Assembly: GCF_927797785.1 (NCBI RefSeq) | Contig: NZ_CAKMLL010000032.1 | Coordinates: forward strand, 1 to 64,000 | Reading direction: 5' to 3' | Source of the DNA: Candidatus Nitrotoga sp. BS | GTDB lineage: Bacteria > Pseudomonadota > Gammaproteobacteria > Burkholderiales > Gallionellaceae | Length of the DNA: 64,000 nt | In this document: positions 17,848 to 27,146 of the stretch, in pieces | Position numbering within the stretch: the stretch's first letter is position 1 | How the letters are laid out: each line of letters begins with the position of its first letter | Made by a program: the position numbers and the translations under genes | Notes under the pieces: generated by a model | Seen by the model: the letters and a program-made list of their open reading frames with translations, nothing else | What the model was told of the DNA's origin: nothing | Database searches by the model: none

Positions 17848-18644
17848 TAGTTGAACTGGGATTAGGCATGGCGGTTGGCACAATAATGGCTCTGACTGGA
17901 GCTGGGGGCGGGATAATGGCAGTCCCACTGCTCGTATTCGTGCTGCAGCTTAGTATTGTTCAAGCAGGGCCGATTGGTTTATTAGCCGTAGGGCTAGCTG
18001 CCGCTTTGGGAGCGGCAGTCGGTTTGAAAGCGGGTATCGTTCGCTATAGAGCAGCACTGTTGATGTCCGTTAGCGGCATGTTTCTGACGCCTTTCGGTGT
18101 ATGGCTTGCCCACAGAGTCGACAATCGTTGGCTAAGTATTCTATTTTCCATCATCTTGTTCTTCATTGCGTATCGGACTTTCCGCCAGGCGCTGAAACAT
18201 TCAACCGATACTGTAGGCAGTACCCCCGCAAAACTTGCATGCGTTCGAGACGCCAATAGCGGTCAGTTCGTCTGGACCACTCGCTGCGCACGCGCCTTGG
18301 CAATGTCTGGAGGTGTTGCGGGATTTTTCTCTGGTTTGTTGGGTGTGGGAGGCGGCTTTGTGATTGTTCCAGCTTTACAGCGCTATACAGACTTGGTCGT
18401 TAAGTCCGTTGTCGCCACGTCATTAACCGTCATTGCGTTAGTTTCACTAACTGGCGTCCTCTTCAGTGCTACGGCTGGTGCATTGAACTGGGTGGTTGCG
18501 ATACCGTTTTGTACTGGTGCCCTTGCAGGAATGATGGTTGGAAAAATAATATCTTCTTGGCTGGCAGAGCCTCAGTTGCAAATAAGCTTTGCTATTCTGT
18601 CCGCAGTCGTAGCGGTTGGGATGATGGTCAAGTCTTTCGCATAG
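17844..18644 (+). CDS. Sulfite exporter TauE/SafE family protein
   Basis: 266 residues, eight or so hydrophobic helices in two halves, each starting with the family glycine motif: ALTGAGGGIMAVPLLVF (~16-32) and GLLGVGGGFVIVPALQR (~163-179). These proteins export sulfite or other sulfonates from the cytoplasm. Here it would remove sulfite produced by the persulfide dioxygenase at 15856-16605. It is the only intact gene of the plus-strand half of the cluster. Its stop is 14 bases from the convergent accD stop. Confidence 0.92.
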   Translation: MIVELGLGMAVGTIMALTGAGGGIMAVPLLVFVLQLSIVQAGPIGLLAVGLAAALGAAVGLKAGIVRYRAALLMSVSGMFLTPFGVWLAHRVDNRWLSILFSIILFFIAYRTFRQALKHSTDTVGSTPAKLACVRDANSGQFVWTTRCARALAMSGGVAGFFSGLLGVGGGFVIVPALQRYTDLVVKSVVATSLTVIALVSLTGVLFSATAGALNWVVAIPFCTGALAGMMVGKIISSWLAEPQLQISFAILSAVVAVGMMVKSFA

Positions 18645-18658
18645 CGTTCTACGCTAAT

Positions 18659-19561
18659 CTATTGCAAAGTTTGACTGGCTTCTTCCATTTCTACGGTCGT
18701 CGGCCGCTTGGTAAGCAGCGTAATGAGCATAGCGAGCTGGTCGCGCATTTGGCGACGATCCACAATCATATCAATGGCGCCATGTTCCATCAGAAATTCT
18801 GAGCGCTGAAAGCCTTCCGGCAGCGTTTCACGCACCGTCTGCTGAATTACCCGCGCACCGGCAAAGCCGATCATTGCACCGGGTTCCGCAATTACCACGT
18901 CGCCCATGAAAGCAAAACTGGCAGACACGCCGCCCATGGTCGGATCGGTCAGCACTGAAATGAATGGCAGCTTTTCTGCGCTTAATTGGGTCAGCGCGGC
19001 ACAGGTTTTTGCCATTTGCATCAAGGATAACAGTCCTTCTTGCATACGTGCCCCTCCGCTGGAGGCAAAACACACAAAAGGCGTTTTCTGTTCGGTGGCA
19101 AGCTGCACACCGCGCACGAAGCGTTCGCCCACTACCGAACCCATGGAACCGCCCATGAAACTGAATTCGAATACTGCTGTTACCAGCGGAATGGCGTGTA
19201 CACTTCCTTGCATTACCACCAGCGCATCGCTTTCACCCGTGTCACGTTGCGCCGCTGTCAGACGCTCGCTGTATTTTCTGCTATCTTTAAATTTCAGCGT
19301 ATCCAGCGGCTGCACTTCCGCACCAATCTCGAAACGCCCCTCCGTATCTAATAGCCAGTTCAGTCGAGTGCGCGCGGTAATACGGTGATGATGGTTGCAC
19401 TTGGGGCAAACACTTTTGTTTTTCTCCAAGTCAGAGTAGTACAGCACCCCTTGGCATGATGGACATTTGTGCCACAGTCCTTCTGGCACATTTTTCTTGT
19501 TCTCCCCCCCCAGCTCTCTACGCTTAATTTTTGGGGGTAATAACTTTCGAAACCAACTCAT
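18659..19561 (-). CDS. accD: Acetyl-CoA carboxylase carboxyltransferase subunit beta
   Basis: 300 residues. The N-terminal zinc ribbon has CPSC (~33-36) and CPKC (~52-55). The crotonase-like carboxyltransferase domain includes [12 protein letters not shown] and the [16 protein letters not shown] segment. With AccA it transfers carboxyl from biotin to acetyl-CoA to give malonyl-CoA. It follows trpF-trpB-trpA in the usual beta-proteobacterial order. In most relatives folC follows accD; here the sulfur cluster converges on it instead, which suggests the accessory block ends at this point. Confidence 0.97.
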   Translation of the reverse strand: MSWFRKLLPPKIKRRELGGENKKNVPEGLWHKCPSCQGVLYYSDLEKNKSVCPKCNHHHRITARTRLNWLLDTEGRFEIGAEVQPLDTLKFKDSRKYSERLTAAQRDTGESDALVVMQGSVHAIPLVTAVFEFSFMGGSMGSVVGERFVRGVQLATEQKTPFVCFASSGGARMQEGLLSLMQMAKTCAALTQLSAEKLPFISVLTDPTMGGVSASFAFMGDVVIAEPGAMIGFAGARVIQQTVRETLPEGFQRSEFLMEHGAIDMIVDRRQMRDQLAMLITLLTKRPTTVEMEEASQTLQ

Positions 19562-19638
19562 GCAATCCTCCTTAAATCCTTAACGTTGCATTTGTCGCAT
19601 GATAATTGCGCAGAATTTTCGCGAGTTGGGCAAAGCAC

Positions 19639-19694
19639 CTAGCCTCGCTCAGTAAAATTTTCGCTACGATTCTTAAAGTCCTCCAGGCTGCTAG
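19639..19694. mobile_element. 56-bp remnant of the CTAG-ended MITE
   Basis: This stretch begins and ends with CTAG. It contains TTTTCGCTACGATTCTTAAAG and the CAGGCTGCTAG terminus, matching one end of the 210-bp elements at 22524-22733 and 45517-45726. The interior is deleted. Its terminal CTAG supplies the TAG stop codon of trpA. Confidence 0.7.
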
Positions 19695-20491
19695 GTATAA
19701 TTAATTGCTAAGCGCAATTCCTTAACCAGCCTTGCGACATTGGAGATCACAGACTCTTCGTTTGAACTCTCAATTTCTTGCACGATGCGGCTGCCTATAA
19801 CCACGCCGTCGCACAGTTTTGAGACTGCTAGAGCTGTTTCTGCATCACGGATGCCAAAGCCTACGCCTATAGGTAGGCCGATATGCTGCCGAATATGCGG
19901 GATTTTCTGTGCTATAGCTGACAAGTCCAGATGTCCCGCCCCAGTCACGCCCTTCAGCGACACGTAATATACGTAACCACGCGCCAGTTTGGCCACCTGC
20001 TCGATACGCGCATCTGATGTGGTGGGCGCAAGCAAAAAGATGGGATCCACGCCATGGCGATGCAGGTGACCGAACGCCTCGTGGCTTTCTTCCGGTGGGA
20101 AATCTACCGTCAGTACACCGTCCACTCCTGTCTGCGCGCAGCGCGTGGCGAAGCGTTCCCAGCCCATTGCCTCGATAGGATTGCCATAACCCATTAGCAC
20201 GACGGGCGTTCTCTCATCCTTGGTGCGAAATTCCGCCACCATATCGAGTACGTCATGCAATGTTACGCCATGCTTGAGTGCTCGCTCCGAAGAGCGCTGT
20301 ATAGTTGGTCCATCCGCCATTGGATCAGAAAATGGCACGCCGACTTCAATGATGTCTGCCCCCACCTCTGCCAGCGCATGCATCAGCGAAACAGTAATTT
20401 GCGGATTGGGATCACCTGCCGTAACAAAGGGAATCAGTGCCTTGCAGCCGCGTTGCTTAAGTTTTTCAAAAGTGGTCTGAATGCGTGACAT
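19691..20491 (-). CDS. trpA: Tryptophan synthase alpha chain
   Basis: 266 residues, a TIM barrel. The catalytic Glu is in [16 protein letters not shown] (~47-62), with the catalytic Asp shortly after in the same segment (FSDPMAD). Phosphate-binding glycines are in [11 protein letters not shown] and the GSRIV end. TrpA splits indole-3-glycerol phosphate and passes indole to TrpB. It lies 30 bases downstream of trpB. The stop codon lies within the CTAG end of a MITE remnant, so the last residues may differ from the ancestral C-terminus. Confidence 0.97.
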   Translation of the reverse strand: MSRIQTTFEKLKQRGCKALIPFVTAGDPNPQITVSLMHALAEVGADIIEVGVPFSDPMADGPTIQRSSERALKHGVTLHDVLDMVAEFRTKDERTPVVLMGYGNPIEAMGWERFATRCAQTGVDGVLTVDFPPEESHEAFGHLHRHGVDPIFLLAPTTSDARIEQVAKLARGYVYYVSLKGVTGAGHLDLSAIAQKIPHIRQHIGLPIGVGFGIRDAETALAVSKLCDGVVIGSRIVQEIESSNEESVISNVARLVKELRLAINYT

Positions 20492-20521
20492 GAGATACCT
20501 GCTAAGTAATTCTAGAAAAGG

Positions 20522-21718
20522 TTACAGTTCAATACCAGAAACCCGTGCTACGGTCGCCATATCTTTATCGCCGCGTCCGGATAGATTGACCAGCAGAACT
20601 TTATCATGCCCCATCGTCGGTGCGATCTTGGCCGCATAAGCCAAAGCATGACTGGATTCCAGCGCAGGAATGATACCTTCGTAATGACATAAATCATGAA
20701 AAGCTTGTAGCGCTTCACTATCCTCAATGGCTACATATTGTGCTCGTCCGCTGTCCTTAAGCCATGCGTGCTCCGGGCCGACACCGGGATAATCCAGCCC
20801 GGCGGAAATAGAGTGCGTTTCAATGATTTGACCGTTTTCATCCTGCAACAAATAAGTACGATTACCGTGCAGTACGCCCGGCTTGCCCGCAGTAATTGCG
20901 GCTGCGTGCTGACCACTGGCAATGCCGCTGCCAGCCGCTTCCACTCCGATAAGCTGCACACCAGGCACGTCGATGTAAGAATGAAAAATTCCCATAGCGT
21001 TCGAACCCCCGCCCACGCAGGCGATCACCGCGTCCGGCTGACGCCCTGCCAATTCCGGCATCTGCAGCATGCATTCCTGGCTTACTACTGAATTAAAATC
21101 ACGCACCATCATCGGATACGGATGCGGTCCTGCCACAGTGCCGATGATGTAGAAAGTGTTTTCGATGTTGGTGACCCAATCGCGCATCGCCTCGTTGAGC
21201 GCATCCTTAAGCGTTTTGGAGCCGCTCTCTACGGGCACAACAGTGGCGCCCAAGAGCTTCATCCGATATACATTAGTTGCCTGACGTTTAATGTCTTCTG
21301 CGCCCATGTACACCACGCATTCCATGCCGTAACGTGCCGCCACGGTAGCCGTTGCTACGCCGTGCTGCCCCGCGCCAGTTTCGGCGATCACGCGCGGTTT
21401 GCCCATGCGCTTAGCCAGTAGCGCTTGTCCTACCGTGTTATTCACCTTGTGCGCGCCGGTATGATTCAGATCTTCACGCTTCAGATAAATCTGCGCACCA
21501 TCCAGCCGCTTCGACCAGTGCCGCGCATGGTAAATCGGACTGGGGCGTCCAACATAATGCTTTAGCTCATAGGCAAGTTCGGCCTTGAATTCAGGGTCAA
21601 CAGAATAATGCTCATAAGCGACACGCAACTCATCCAACGCGCCCATTAAAGTTTCGGCAACGTAAATGCCGCCGTAAGGGCCAAAATGACCCGTGCTATC
21701 AGGATAGTTATAAGCCAA
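20522..21718 (-). CDS. trpB: Tryptophan synthase beta chain
   Basis: 398 residues from a TTG at 21718, chosen because GAGG lies at normal distance upstream; an ATG at 21733 would add five residues (MRLRK) without a ribosome site. The PLP lysine is in [14 protein letters not shown] and the phosphate loop in [17 protein letters not shown] near the end is also typical. TrpB condenses indole and serine to tryptophan. The start overlaps the 3' end of trpF by about 11 bases, which suggests translational coupling. Confidence 0.96.
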   Translation of the reverse strand: MAYNYPDSTGHFGPYGGIYVAETLMGALDELRVAYEHYSVDPEFKAELAYELKHYVGRPSPIYHARHWSKRLDGAQIYLKREDLNHTGAHKVNNTVGQALLAKRMGKPRVIAETGAGQHGVATATVAARYGMECVVYMGAEDIKRQATNVYRMKLLGATVVPVESGSKTLKDALNEAMRDWVTNIENTFYIIGTVAGPHPYPMMVRDFNSVVSQECMLQMPELAGRQPDAVIACVGGGSNAMGIFHSYIDVPGVQLIGVEAAGSGIASGQHAAAITAGKPGVLHGNRTYLLQDENGQIIETHSISAGLDYPGVGPEHAWLKDSGRAQYVAIEDSEALQAFHDLCHYEGIIPALESSHALAYAAKIAPTMGHDKVLLVNLSGRGDKDMATVARVSGIEL

Positions 21719-22328
21719 TTTTCTTAACCTCATTGATGAATGCGGCGATTTTCGCTGCATCCTTAATTCCTTTTGCAGCTTCCACACCGCTGGAAACATC
21801 CACTGCCCAAGGCCGCACCTGCTTGATTGCATCCGTTACATTACTTAACTGCAAGCCCCCAGACAAAATTACAGGCAAGGGCAAATTCTGCGGAATCAGT
21901 GTCCAGTCAAAGCATACCCCCGTGCCACCATGCGTACCTTCGATGAAGGCGTCAAGCAACAAACCCTGTGCATCTTTATAATGCGCCGCACATTGTACCA
22001 AATCCACCCCATCTTTGACTCGCACCGCCTTCAAATAAGGGCGATCGAACTGCACGCAGAATTCTGGCTCTTCCTCCCCGTGAAACTGCAAAACATCCAA
22101 GGGTACCTGCTGCAATATTTCTTGCACCGCCTCTGCGCTGGAATTCACGAACAACCCCACCAGGGTTACGAAGGGTGGAATTGCAGCCGCCAGTTGAGCA
22201 GCCTGTTTTAGCGTCACATATCGCGGACTTTTGTCATAGAACACCAGTCCGAGCGCATCCGCACCGCTGTGCGCGGCGGCCAGCGCATCTTCCACACGCG
22301 TGATGCCGCAAATCTTAATTCGGGTCAT
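21708..22328 (-). CDS. trpF: Phosphoribosylanthranilate isomerase
   Basis: 206 residues from the ATG at 22328, giving the standard start [17 protein letters not shown]; an upstream ATG at 22379 would add 17 atypical residues. The catalytic Cys is in KICGIT (~7) and the catalytic Asp in LLLDAF (~125). VILSGGL and the SSGVE phosphate site follow. The enzyme performs the Amadori rearrangement in tryptophan synthesis. It is followed directly by trpB and trpA. No clear Shine-Dalgarno was seen, so the start is moderately certain. Confidence 0.95.
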   Translation of the reverse strand: MTRIKICGITRVEDALAAAHSGADALGLVFYDKSPRYVTLKQAAQLAAAIPPFVTLVGLFVNSSAEAVQEILQQVPLDVLQFHGEEEPEFCVQFDRPYLKAVRVKDGVDLVQCAAHYKDAQGLLLDAFIEGTHGGTGVCFDWTLIPQNLPLPVILSGGLQLSNVTDAIKQVRPWAVDVSSGVEAAKGIKDAAKIAAFINEVKKIGL

Positions 22329-22787
22329 AGTAATGAAAAGTGTTGATAATAAATCGGGTCGGTATTGTAGTGCATTCAAGCGGTAGGCTAAGTTTCAACC
22401 TAAATATTATCAATTCATCGACCCCGAGAGGGTTGGCGAATGAGGGTTCTCAACTCGAACTAGAGTTTTAACGAATGAAGAAATACTTACACATCAATTC
22501 ATTAAATATTCTTACAAAAGAAGCTAGCAGCCTGTCGGGCTTAAAGAATCGTAGCGAAAATCGAGCTGAGCGAGGGTAGATTTTGCGAGCTTTCGCCTTA
22601 CGGCGAAATGCCTGCTTACCCCACTTGATGATTTTGCAGGGTAATAGTTGTTCTATTGCCCAAAAAAGCGGCGAAATAGTCACCGCTCCGCTCAATTTGC
22701 AGCCGATTTCCTTTAAGTCCGACAGGCTGCTAGGGTAATAATGACGCCACGAACAGGGTATCGCTCGAATGTAGCACGCAGCGCTGC
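22329..22787. other. Spacer between truA and trpF containing a MITE
   Basis: No gene. Most of the stretch is the 210-bp inverted-repeat element at 22524-22733; the rest is AT-rich sequence that may hold the trpF promoter. The element separates truA from the trp genes, which are close neighbours in many relatives. Confidence 0.55.
22524..22733. mobile_element. 210-bp MITE with CTAG-bounded inverted ends, copy 1
   Basis: Begins CTAGCAGCCTGTCGG and ends with its mirror CCGACAGGCTGCTAG; the match extends over ~23 bases with one mismatch (GGGCTTAAAG versus GGACTTAAAG). An internal hairpin TTTCGCC-TTAC-GGCGAAA is present. A second, ~95 % identical copy in opposite orientation is at 45517-45726, and a 56-bp remnant is at 19639-19694. 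It carries no functional gene. Insertion into or duplication of CTAG is suggested by the ends. Confidence 0.85.
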
Positions 22788-23549
22788 CTACTTAAGTTGT
22801 GGTAAGTCCCATTTCGCATCGTACGTAATCCGATGCAGATATAAGCCATCTGGTGCAAAGGTTGGCGCAGCAAGACTACGTTCATGACTTTCAAGCACTT
22901 CAAGCATCCACTGCGGTGGGTGTTTGCCTTTGCCAATATATACCAGACAGCCAATGATATTGCGCACCATATGGTGCAGAAAGGCATTGGCACTAAGATC
23001 GAAAATTATGGTATTGCCTTGCTTTTTAATGACGAGTTGCGCCAAGTTTTTGATGGGTGATTTGGCTTGGCATTCCGCGGCGCGCAAGGCACTGAAGTCA
23101 TGCTCACCTAATAAATACTGCGCGGCCTCACACATTTTTTCCACATTCAGTGGGGCATGATACCAGCCTGCTTTACCGTGTTGTACGGCATTACGCACTG
23201 AGCGATTGATTAGTAGATAGCGGTAACTACGTGCCTGGGCAGAAAAACGCGCATGAAATTCTTCTGGCACAGGATGTGCCCACAATACAGCGATGTTGTT
23301 CGGCAACAAGGCATTGACGCCACGTACCCAAGCAGTTAGTGGTCTTTCTACGTCGGTATTAAAGTGTACTACTTGTTCCAGCGCGTGTACACCGGTATCG
23401 GTACGCCCAGCTGCGATGACTGAAATACGTTCGTTGGCGATGCTGCTCAATGCAACTTGCAACGCATCTTGCACCGTGTGGCCACTGGCTTGACTTTGCC
23501 ACCCAAAATACTGGCTGCCGTCGTATTCCACTCCGAGTGCAATTCTCAT
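22788..23549 (-). CDS. truA: tRNA pseudouridine(38-40) synthase
   Basis: 253 residues. The catalytic Asp is in AAGRTDTGVHALEQV (~47-61). RYLLINR and the FLHHMVRNIIG segment (~197-207) are also characteristic. TruA makes pseudouridine in the anticodon arm of many tRNAs. Its ATG overlaps the upstream EcfT-like gene by four bases. It sits in the normal fimV-truA-trpF neighbourhood. Confidence 0.96.
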   Translation of the reverse strand: MRIALGVEYDGSQYFGWQSQASGHTVQDALQVALSSIANERISVIAAGRTDTGVHALEQVVHFNTDVERPLTAWVRGVNALLPNNIAVLWAHPVPEEFHARFSAQARSYRYLLINRSVRNAVQHGKAGWYHAPLNVEKMCEAAQYLLGEHDFSALRAAECQAKSPIKNLAQLVIKKQGNTIIFDLSANAFLHHMVRNIIGCLVYIGKGKHPPQWMLEVLESHERSLAAPTFAPDGLYLHRITYDAKWDLPQLK

Positions 23550-24184
23550 AGCCGCACCAATATAAGCAAGGTGCAGCCTATAGTTAGTACCACGCCATCA
23601 TGTTTTGTGAATGGGGTAGTGTGCAGTTCGATGCTGTGCAGCTTAACCTCAGCTGGGGCCAGCATCTGACTGATGCTGGTGCGCCAATTGCCAGTGGTAT
23701 CTAATATAGCGGATTCGGCATACTGCAAGGTTAGCGCCAGTCGGACTGCCAAGCGTTCGCGCGACAGACCGACATATCGTAATGGATAAATCAAAACATA
23801 TAGTCCACCAATGAGCTGCTGTCGGGGCAACTGGCTTAATAGAATAGCCAAACCTGCCAGAGTAAATGCCAGGCGGCACAATTGCTGAAAACCATTGATC
23901 AAACCTTCATGTGTAGGGCTGAATTGGGCGAGTGACAACCACACCGCTTCACCTGGTGTCGCATAGGCATAGATAAGTAGCAACGACAGCATAATCCAGC
24001 GCATGCGGCGTAACAGTGTAATCAGTCGAGGAGCGGACAACGCGAAGGCAACAGATAGCAGTGGAAAGCCAGCAAGCAGCAGTCCTGTAGTTTGCAATGA
24101 TTGCACAGAGACAATGAGGTAGAACCAGAGGAGAATAAGCACGGCAGGGTGCGGTACTAGGGAACCGATTGTCTTATTAATCAT
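23546..24184 (-). CDS. CbiQ/EcfT-like membrane protein
   Basis: 212 residues with five or six hydrophobic segments (for example ~13-35, ~38-50, ~62-78, ~104-128). A cytoplasmic stretch LSRERLAVRLALTLQYAES sits where EcfT proteins have their coupling helices. EcfT is the transmembrane component of energy-coupling-factor vitamin or metal importers. No ECF ATPase or S component lies next to it, so its partners must be elsewhere or it has another role. It overlaps truA by four bases. Confidence 0.65.
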   Translation of the reverse strand: MINKTIGSLVPHPAVLILLWFYLIVSVQSLQTTGLLLAGFPLLSVAFALSAPRLITLLRRMRWIMLSLLLIYAYATPGEAVWLSLAQFSPTHEGLINGFQQLCRLAFTLAGLAILLSQLPRQQLIGGLYVLIYPLRYVGLSRERLAVRLALTLQYAESAILDTTGNWRTSISQMLAPAEVKLHSIELHTTPFTKHDGVVLTIGCTLLILVRL

Positions 24185-24341
24185 TGAGAATAATAATAAG
24201 CACTTCTAAATATCACGATTTAAAATTGCACATGGGGCCAGTAAATAAAATTTCATTTCATCTGAGCTGCGATGTGGATGCAGGTACGTAGATAGTTCGG
24301 AATAATGGCTTTAATCCCGTCAAATGATCTGGTCTCAGTAA

Positions 24342-24372
24342 AAACGGCAGCTTAGATTACGAGCTGCCGTTT
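24342..24372 (-). terminator. Rho-independent terminator of fimV
   Basis: AAACGGCAGCT and its perfect mirror AGCTGCCGTTT enclose a nine-base loop. Read on the minus strand the stem is followed by a run of five T. It lies 22 bases beyond the fimV stop. Confidence 0.85.
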
Positions 24373-24393
24373 GGTGCTACATATTACAATCGA

Positions 24394-26901
24394 TTAAATG
24401 GGTAGTTGTTGTAGCAATGCTTCAGCAACCCTTCGATGCTGCTCATCTCCCTCACGCACAACTTCTTCCAAAATTTCGCGCGCACCTGCGGCATCCCCCA
24501 TTTCCTGGTAAGCCTTCGCAAGATCAAGCTTTGTAGCAGCGTCATGCCAACGTGCATCCCTTTCTTCTGCAGCCAGAGCAGGGGGAGGCACATCAGGTTT
24601 ATCAAGACTCAGATTGATGTCGCTCAGACCGATATCCATTATTTCTTTGGGGGCAGCTTTTACAGGAGGAACCTCAAGCTTATCGACGCTCTTAATGGCA
24701 TCAGGAAAATCCAATGTGAAATCCATAGGCTCATTTAAATTCGCCGGAGCAGATACTTCCGTTTTGTGCAGAGGCGCCGCAGGGATAAACGTATCCTCAG
24801 CTGTAACATCAAGAACGGAATTATCCAGGTTAACTGCAGATGTTTCCTCTTTATGGATGTTTGATGTAGACAATTTAGTGTGACTAGCTGTTACGTCAAA
24901 ATCTACCGTTGCATTTTTTGAGTCAGAGTGCGATAGGCTTGTCTCAGCACTATCTGGAGATACTGTCGGTGTACTAAAGTCGAGATCGAGGTCAAAATCC
25001 AGAGCAGACGGCGTTTTATTTGTCTTGCCCTCATCGAGCGAGGTATTGGGAGAAGGAGTTGCATCGAATGACGCTTCTTCTACTGCTGCTCTTACAGTGC
25101 CACCATACATTGGATTGTTCGGTTCAAGCTTGAGCCCCATTATGGCTGCTTGCTCCCAAGCTTTCACATCGCCTGAATCCCGCAACTGACGCGCAATGGT
25201 AGCGAATGAATGTGTGTCCTTGCGGTTTGCATAAATAGACAGCAGCTTTAGATGGATCTGATGATTAGCTGGATTTTTGCTCAGCCCTTCTTTCAGAATT
25301 TTTTCCGCTTGCTCATCGCGACCAAAATTCAGGAACAAGTCTGCCCCGCTGATCGGATCAAAATCATCAGTCTGTGGTTGGTTAGTATCGCTGGTCGTGG
25401 CAATGTCATTCGTAACATTTTCAGCCTGCGAAGGATAGGTGAGTGGCATAACCGGTTGGTTTAAAGAGCCTATTGAATGCTCAATCGGCTTGTCACCAAG
25501 TTTGACTTTTCCCTTGCTGTCCTTGCGGCGTCGAGTCACCGCATAGACAAGTCCGATCAATCCCAGCAGCACTGCCGCTACGCCCACCAAATAAAGCGGT
25601 TCACGGAGTATTCTTTCCAACATTGAAGGTTGCGTAGCGACTAATTTGGATTTTTCTATGGGCTTAACTGGTTTCTGGACAGGCTTCACTTGCTCTGCTA
25701 AAGGCTGATTCTTCAAATCGATTAAGCGCTGCAAGTCTTGGACGGTTTTTTCTAACGCTACAACGCGCTCACCACTTTCCTGGAGCGCTTTGCTTTTGGA
25801 GATCGCTTCTTCTTCCAGTGCTTGAATCTTGTTCTGCAAAGTGTTTGCATTGTCACCAAGTGCTTCACCCTTGGACAATCGTACCACTTCCTTTGCTGAT
25901 TCTTTAGCCACGGTGGCATCATCAGCCACAGAGGTATTAATTTTACCGGAGGCCTCCTGCATGGATTCATTCCCTGTCGCAAACCCACTGGCTGCCGCAA
26001 GCTTTTGACGATAGGCATGCCAATCCTCAGCTTGTGCGCGGATTTGCTTTACGGCCTCCACCTGCGACTGATTATCTATCGCGGATTGCTCTGGCATACG
26101 CAGGATTTTACCTGTTTTCAGACGGTTCATATTTTTGCCGTCGAATGCGTCGGCATTGGCGTGATACAGAGCGACCAGCGCACGCTCCAGGCTAACATCA
26201 GGAGATTTTGTTTGAAGTGCAAGATCACTTAGAGTATCGCCACGTATCACCGTGATAGTACCTAAAGCAACGTTACTACTTTCTTTGGGTTTGTTAACGG
26301 AGGCAGGAGTTTCTTTAACTACTTCTTCTACAGCCTTTTTTTCAACTATTGTGTCAGCAGCCTTCTTTTCATCCATCATTAAGGCAGTACTTGGAAACGG
26401 GGATTCGATTGCCTTTTCTGTGGCTTTGGGTTCAAGCTCAGCTACATCAACAATTCTCGGCGCTACTGGTTGCACCTTTGCGGGCTGGGGTAGTGTCGGA
26501 ACATAACCTGGCGGATCAAGCAGGAAAGTATATTCTCGCAGCAGCTTGCCAGACGACCAAGTCAATTCCACCAATAGATTAACGAATGGCTGGTTAATCG
26601 GTTGCATTGAAGTTACCTTAATATAAGGTTCACCATTAGCATTCGTCTCAATTTTGAATTTCAAGGGAGGCAGCTCAGATGGATAATCCAAGCCCGCGTC
26701 CGCGAATACTTCGGGAGGAGCCAAGCGTGCAGACAGGCTGCTGATTTCATCTTTTCGGGCTGTCCCAAGTTCTATCAACACATTCATGGGCTCACCCAAA
26801 GTGTTGGTCACGTTAATATCGCCCATGCTAATAGCATGGGTATAACTAGACAAAACCAAACCGATAACTAACCCCAATATTTTGACGAGTGATTTCAGCA
26901 C
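24394..26901 (-). CDS. fimV: FimV-like pilus assembly / polar hub protein
   Basis: 835 residues. A signal sequence (~1-23) is followed by the FimV N-terminal domain (INVTNTLGEPMNVLIELG, ~28-45). A LysM peptidoglycan-binding domain (~210-270) has the VIRGDTLSDLAL motif. Next come a coiled coil (~350-390), one membrane helix (~432-452, YLVGVAAVLLGLIGLVYAV) and a long acidic cytoplasmic part. The C-terminal TPR-like FimV module ends with KAYQEMGDAAGAREILEEV. FimV organises the cell pole and supports type IV pilus assembly and twitching. It is flanked by asd and truA, its usual neighbours in beta- and gammaproteobacteria. Confidence 0.94.
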   Translation of the reverse strand: MLKSLVKILGLVIGLVLSSYTHAISMGDINVTNTLGEPMNVLIELGTARKDEISSLSARLAPPEVFADAGLDYPSELPPLKFKIETNANGEPYIKVTSMQPINQPFVNLLVELTWSSGKLLREYTFLLDPPGYVPTLPQPAKVQPVAPRIVDVAELEPKATEKAIESPFPSTALMMDEKKAADTIVEKKAVEEVVKETPASVNKPKESSNVALGTITVIRGDTLSDLALQTKSPDVSLERALVALYHANADAFDGKNMNRLKTGKILRMPEQSAIDNQSQVEAVKQIRAQAEDWHAYRQKLAAASGFATGNESMQEASGKINTSVADDATVAKESAKEVVRLSKGEALGDNANTLQNKIQALEEEAISKSKALQESGERVVALEKTVQDLQRLIDLKNQPLAEQVKPVQKPVKPIEKSKLVATQPSMLERILREPLYLVGVAAVLLGLIGLVYAVTRRRKDSKGKVKLGDKPIEHSIGSLNQPVMPLTYPSQAENVTNDIATTSDTNQPQTDDFDPISGADLFLNFGRDEQAEKILKEGLSKNPANHQIHLKLLSIYANRKDTHSFATIARQLRDSGDVKAWEQAAIMGLKLEPNNPMYGGTVRAAVEEASFDATPSPNTSLDEGKTNKTPSALDFDLDLDFSTPTVSPDSAETSLSHSDSKNATVDFDVTASHTKLSTSNIHKEETSAVNLDNSVLDVTAEDTFIPAAPLHKTEVSAPANLNEPMDFTLDFPDAIKSVDKLEVPPVKAAPKEIMDIGLSDINLSLDKPDVPPPALAAEERDARWHDAATKLDLAKAYQEMGDAAGAREILEEVVREGDEQHRRVAEALLQQLPI

Positions 26902-27146
26902 ACTACCACCTTTATAAAAAATTTATTTAACGTGAAGAACATAACATCACGAAGTTATCAGCGCAAGCTAAAAGCTCAGGCTTTAAGGATGCGGAAACAA
27001 TCAATACACCAGTTGGATGCGTTGATGGGCGCATTTCGTCGCTGTTCCTCGCTGAGGGAGCTAGCAGCCCCACACACCTAAACTCGTAACGCCTAGCACT
27101 ACGATCCCGCCAGCCCCACAAAAAAGGAACATCGGTTATTTTCTCA

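Noticed and set aside
22468-22695. 75-codon frame (minus strand) and the similar 45432-45749 frame (plus strand)
   Set aside because: Both lie across the 210-bp MITE copies and translate its inverted-repeat DNA; similarity is due to the shared element, not a protein family.
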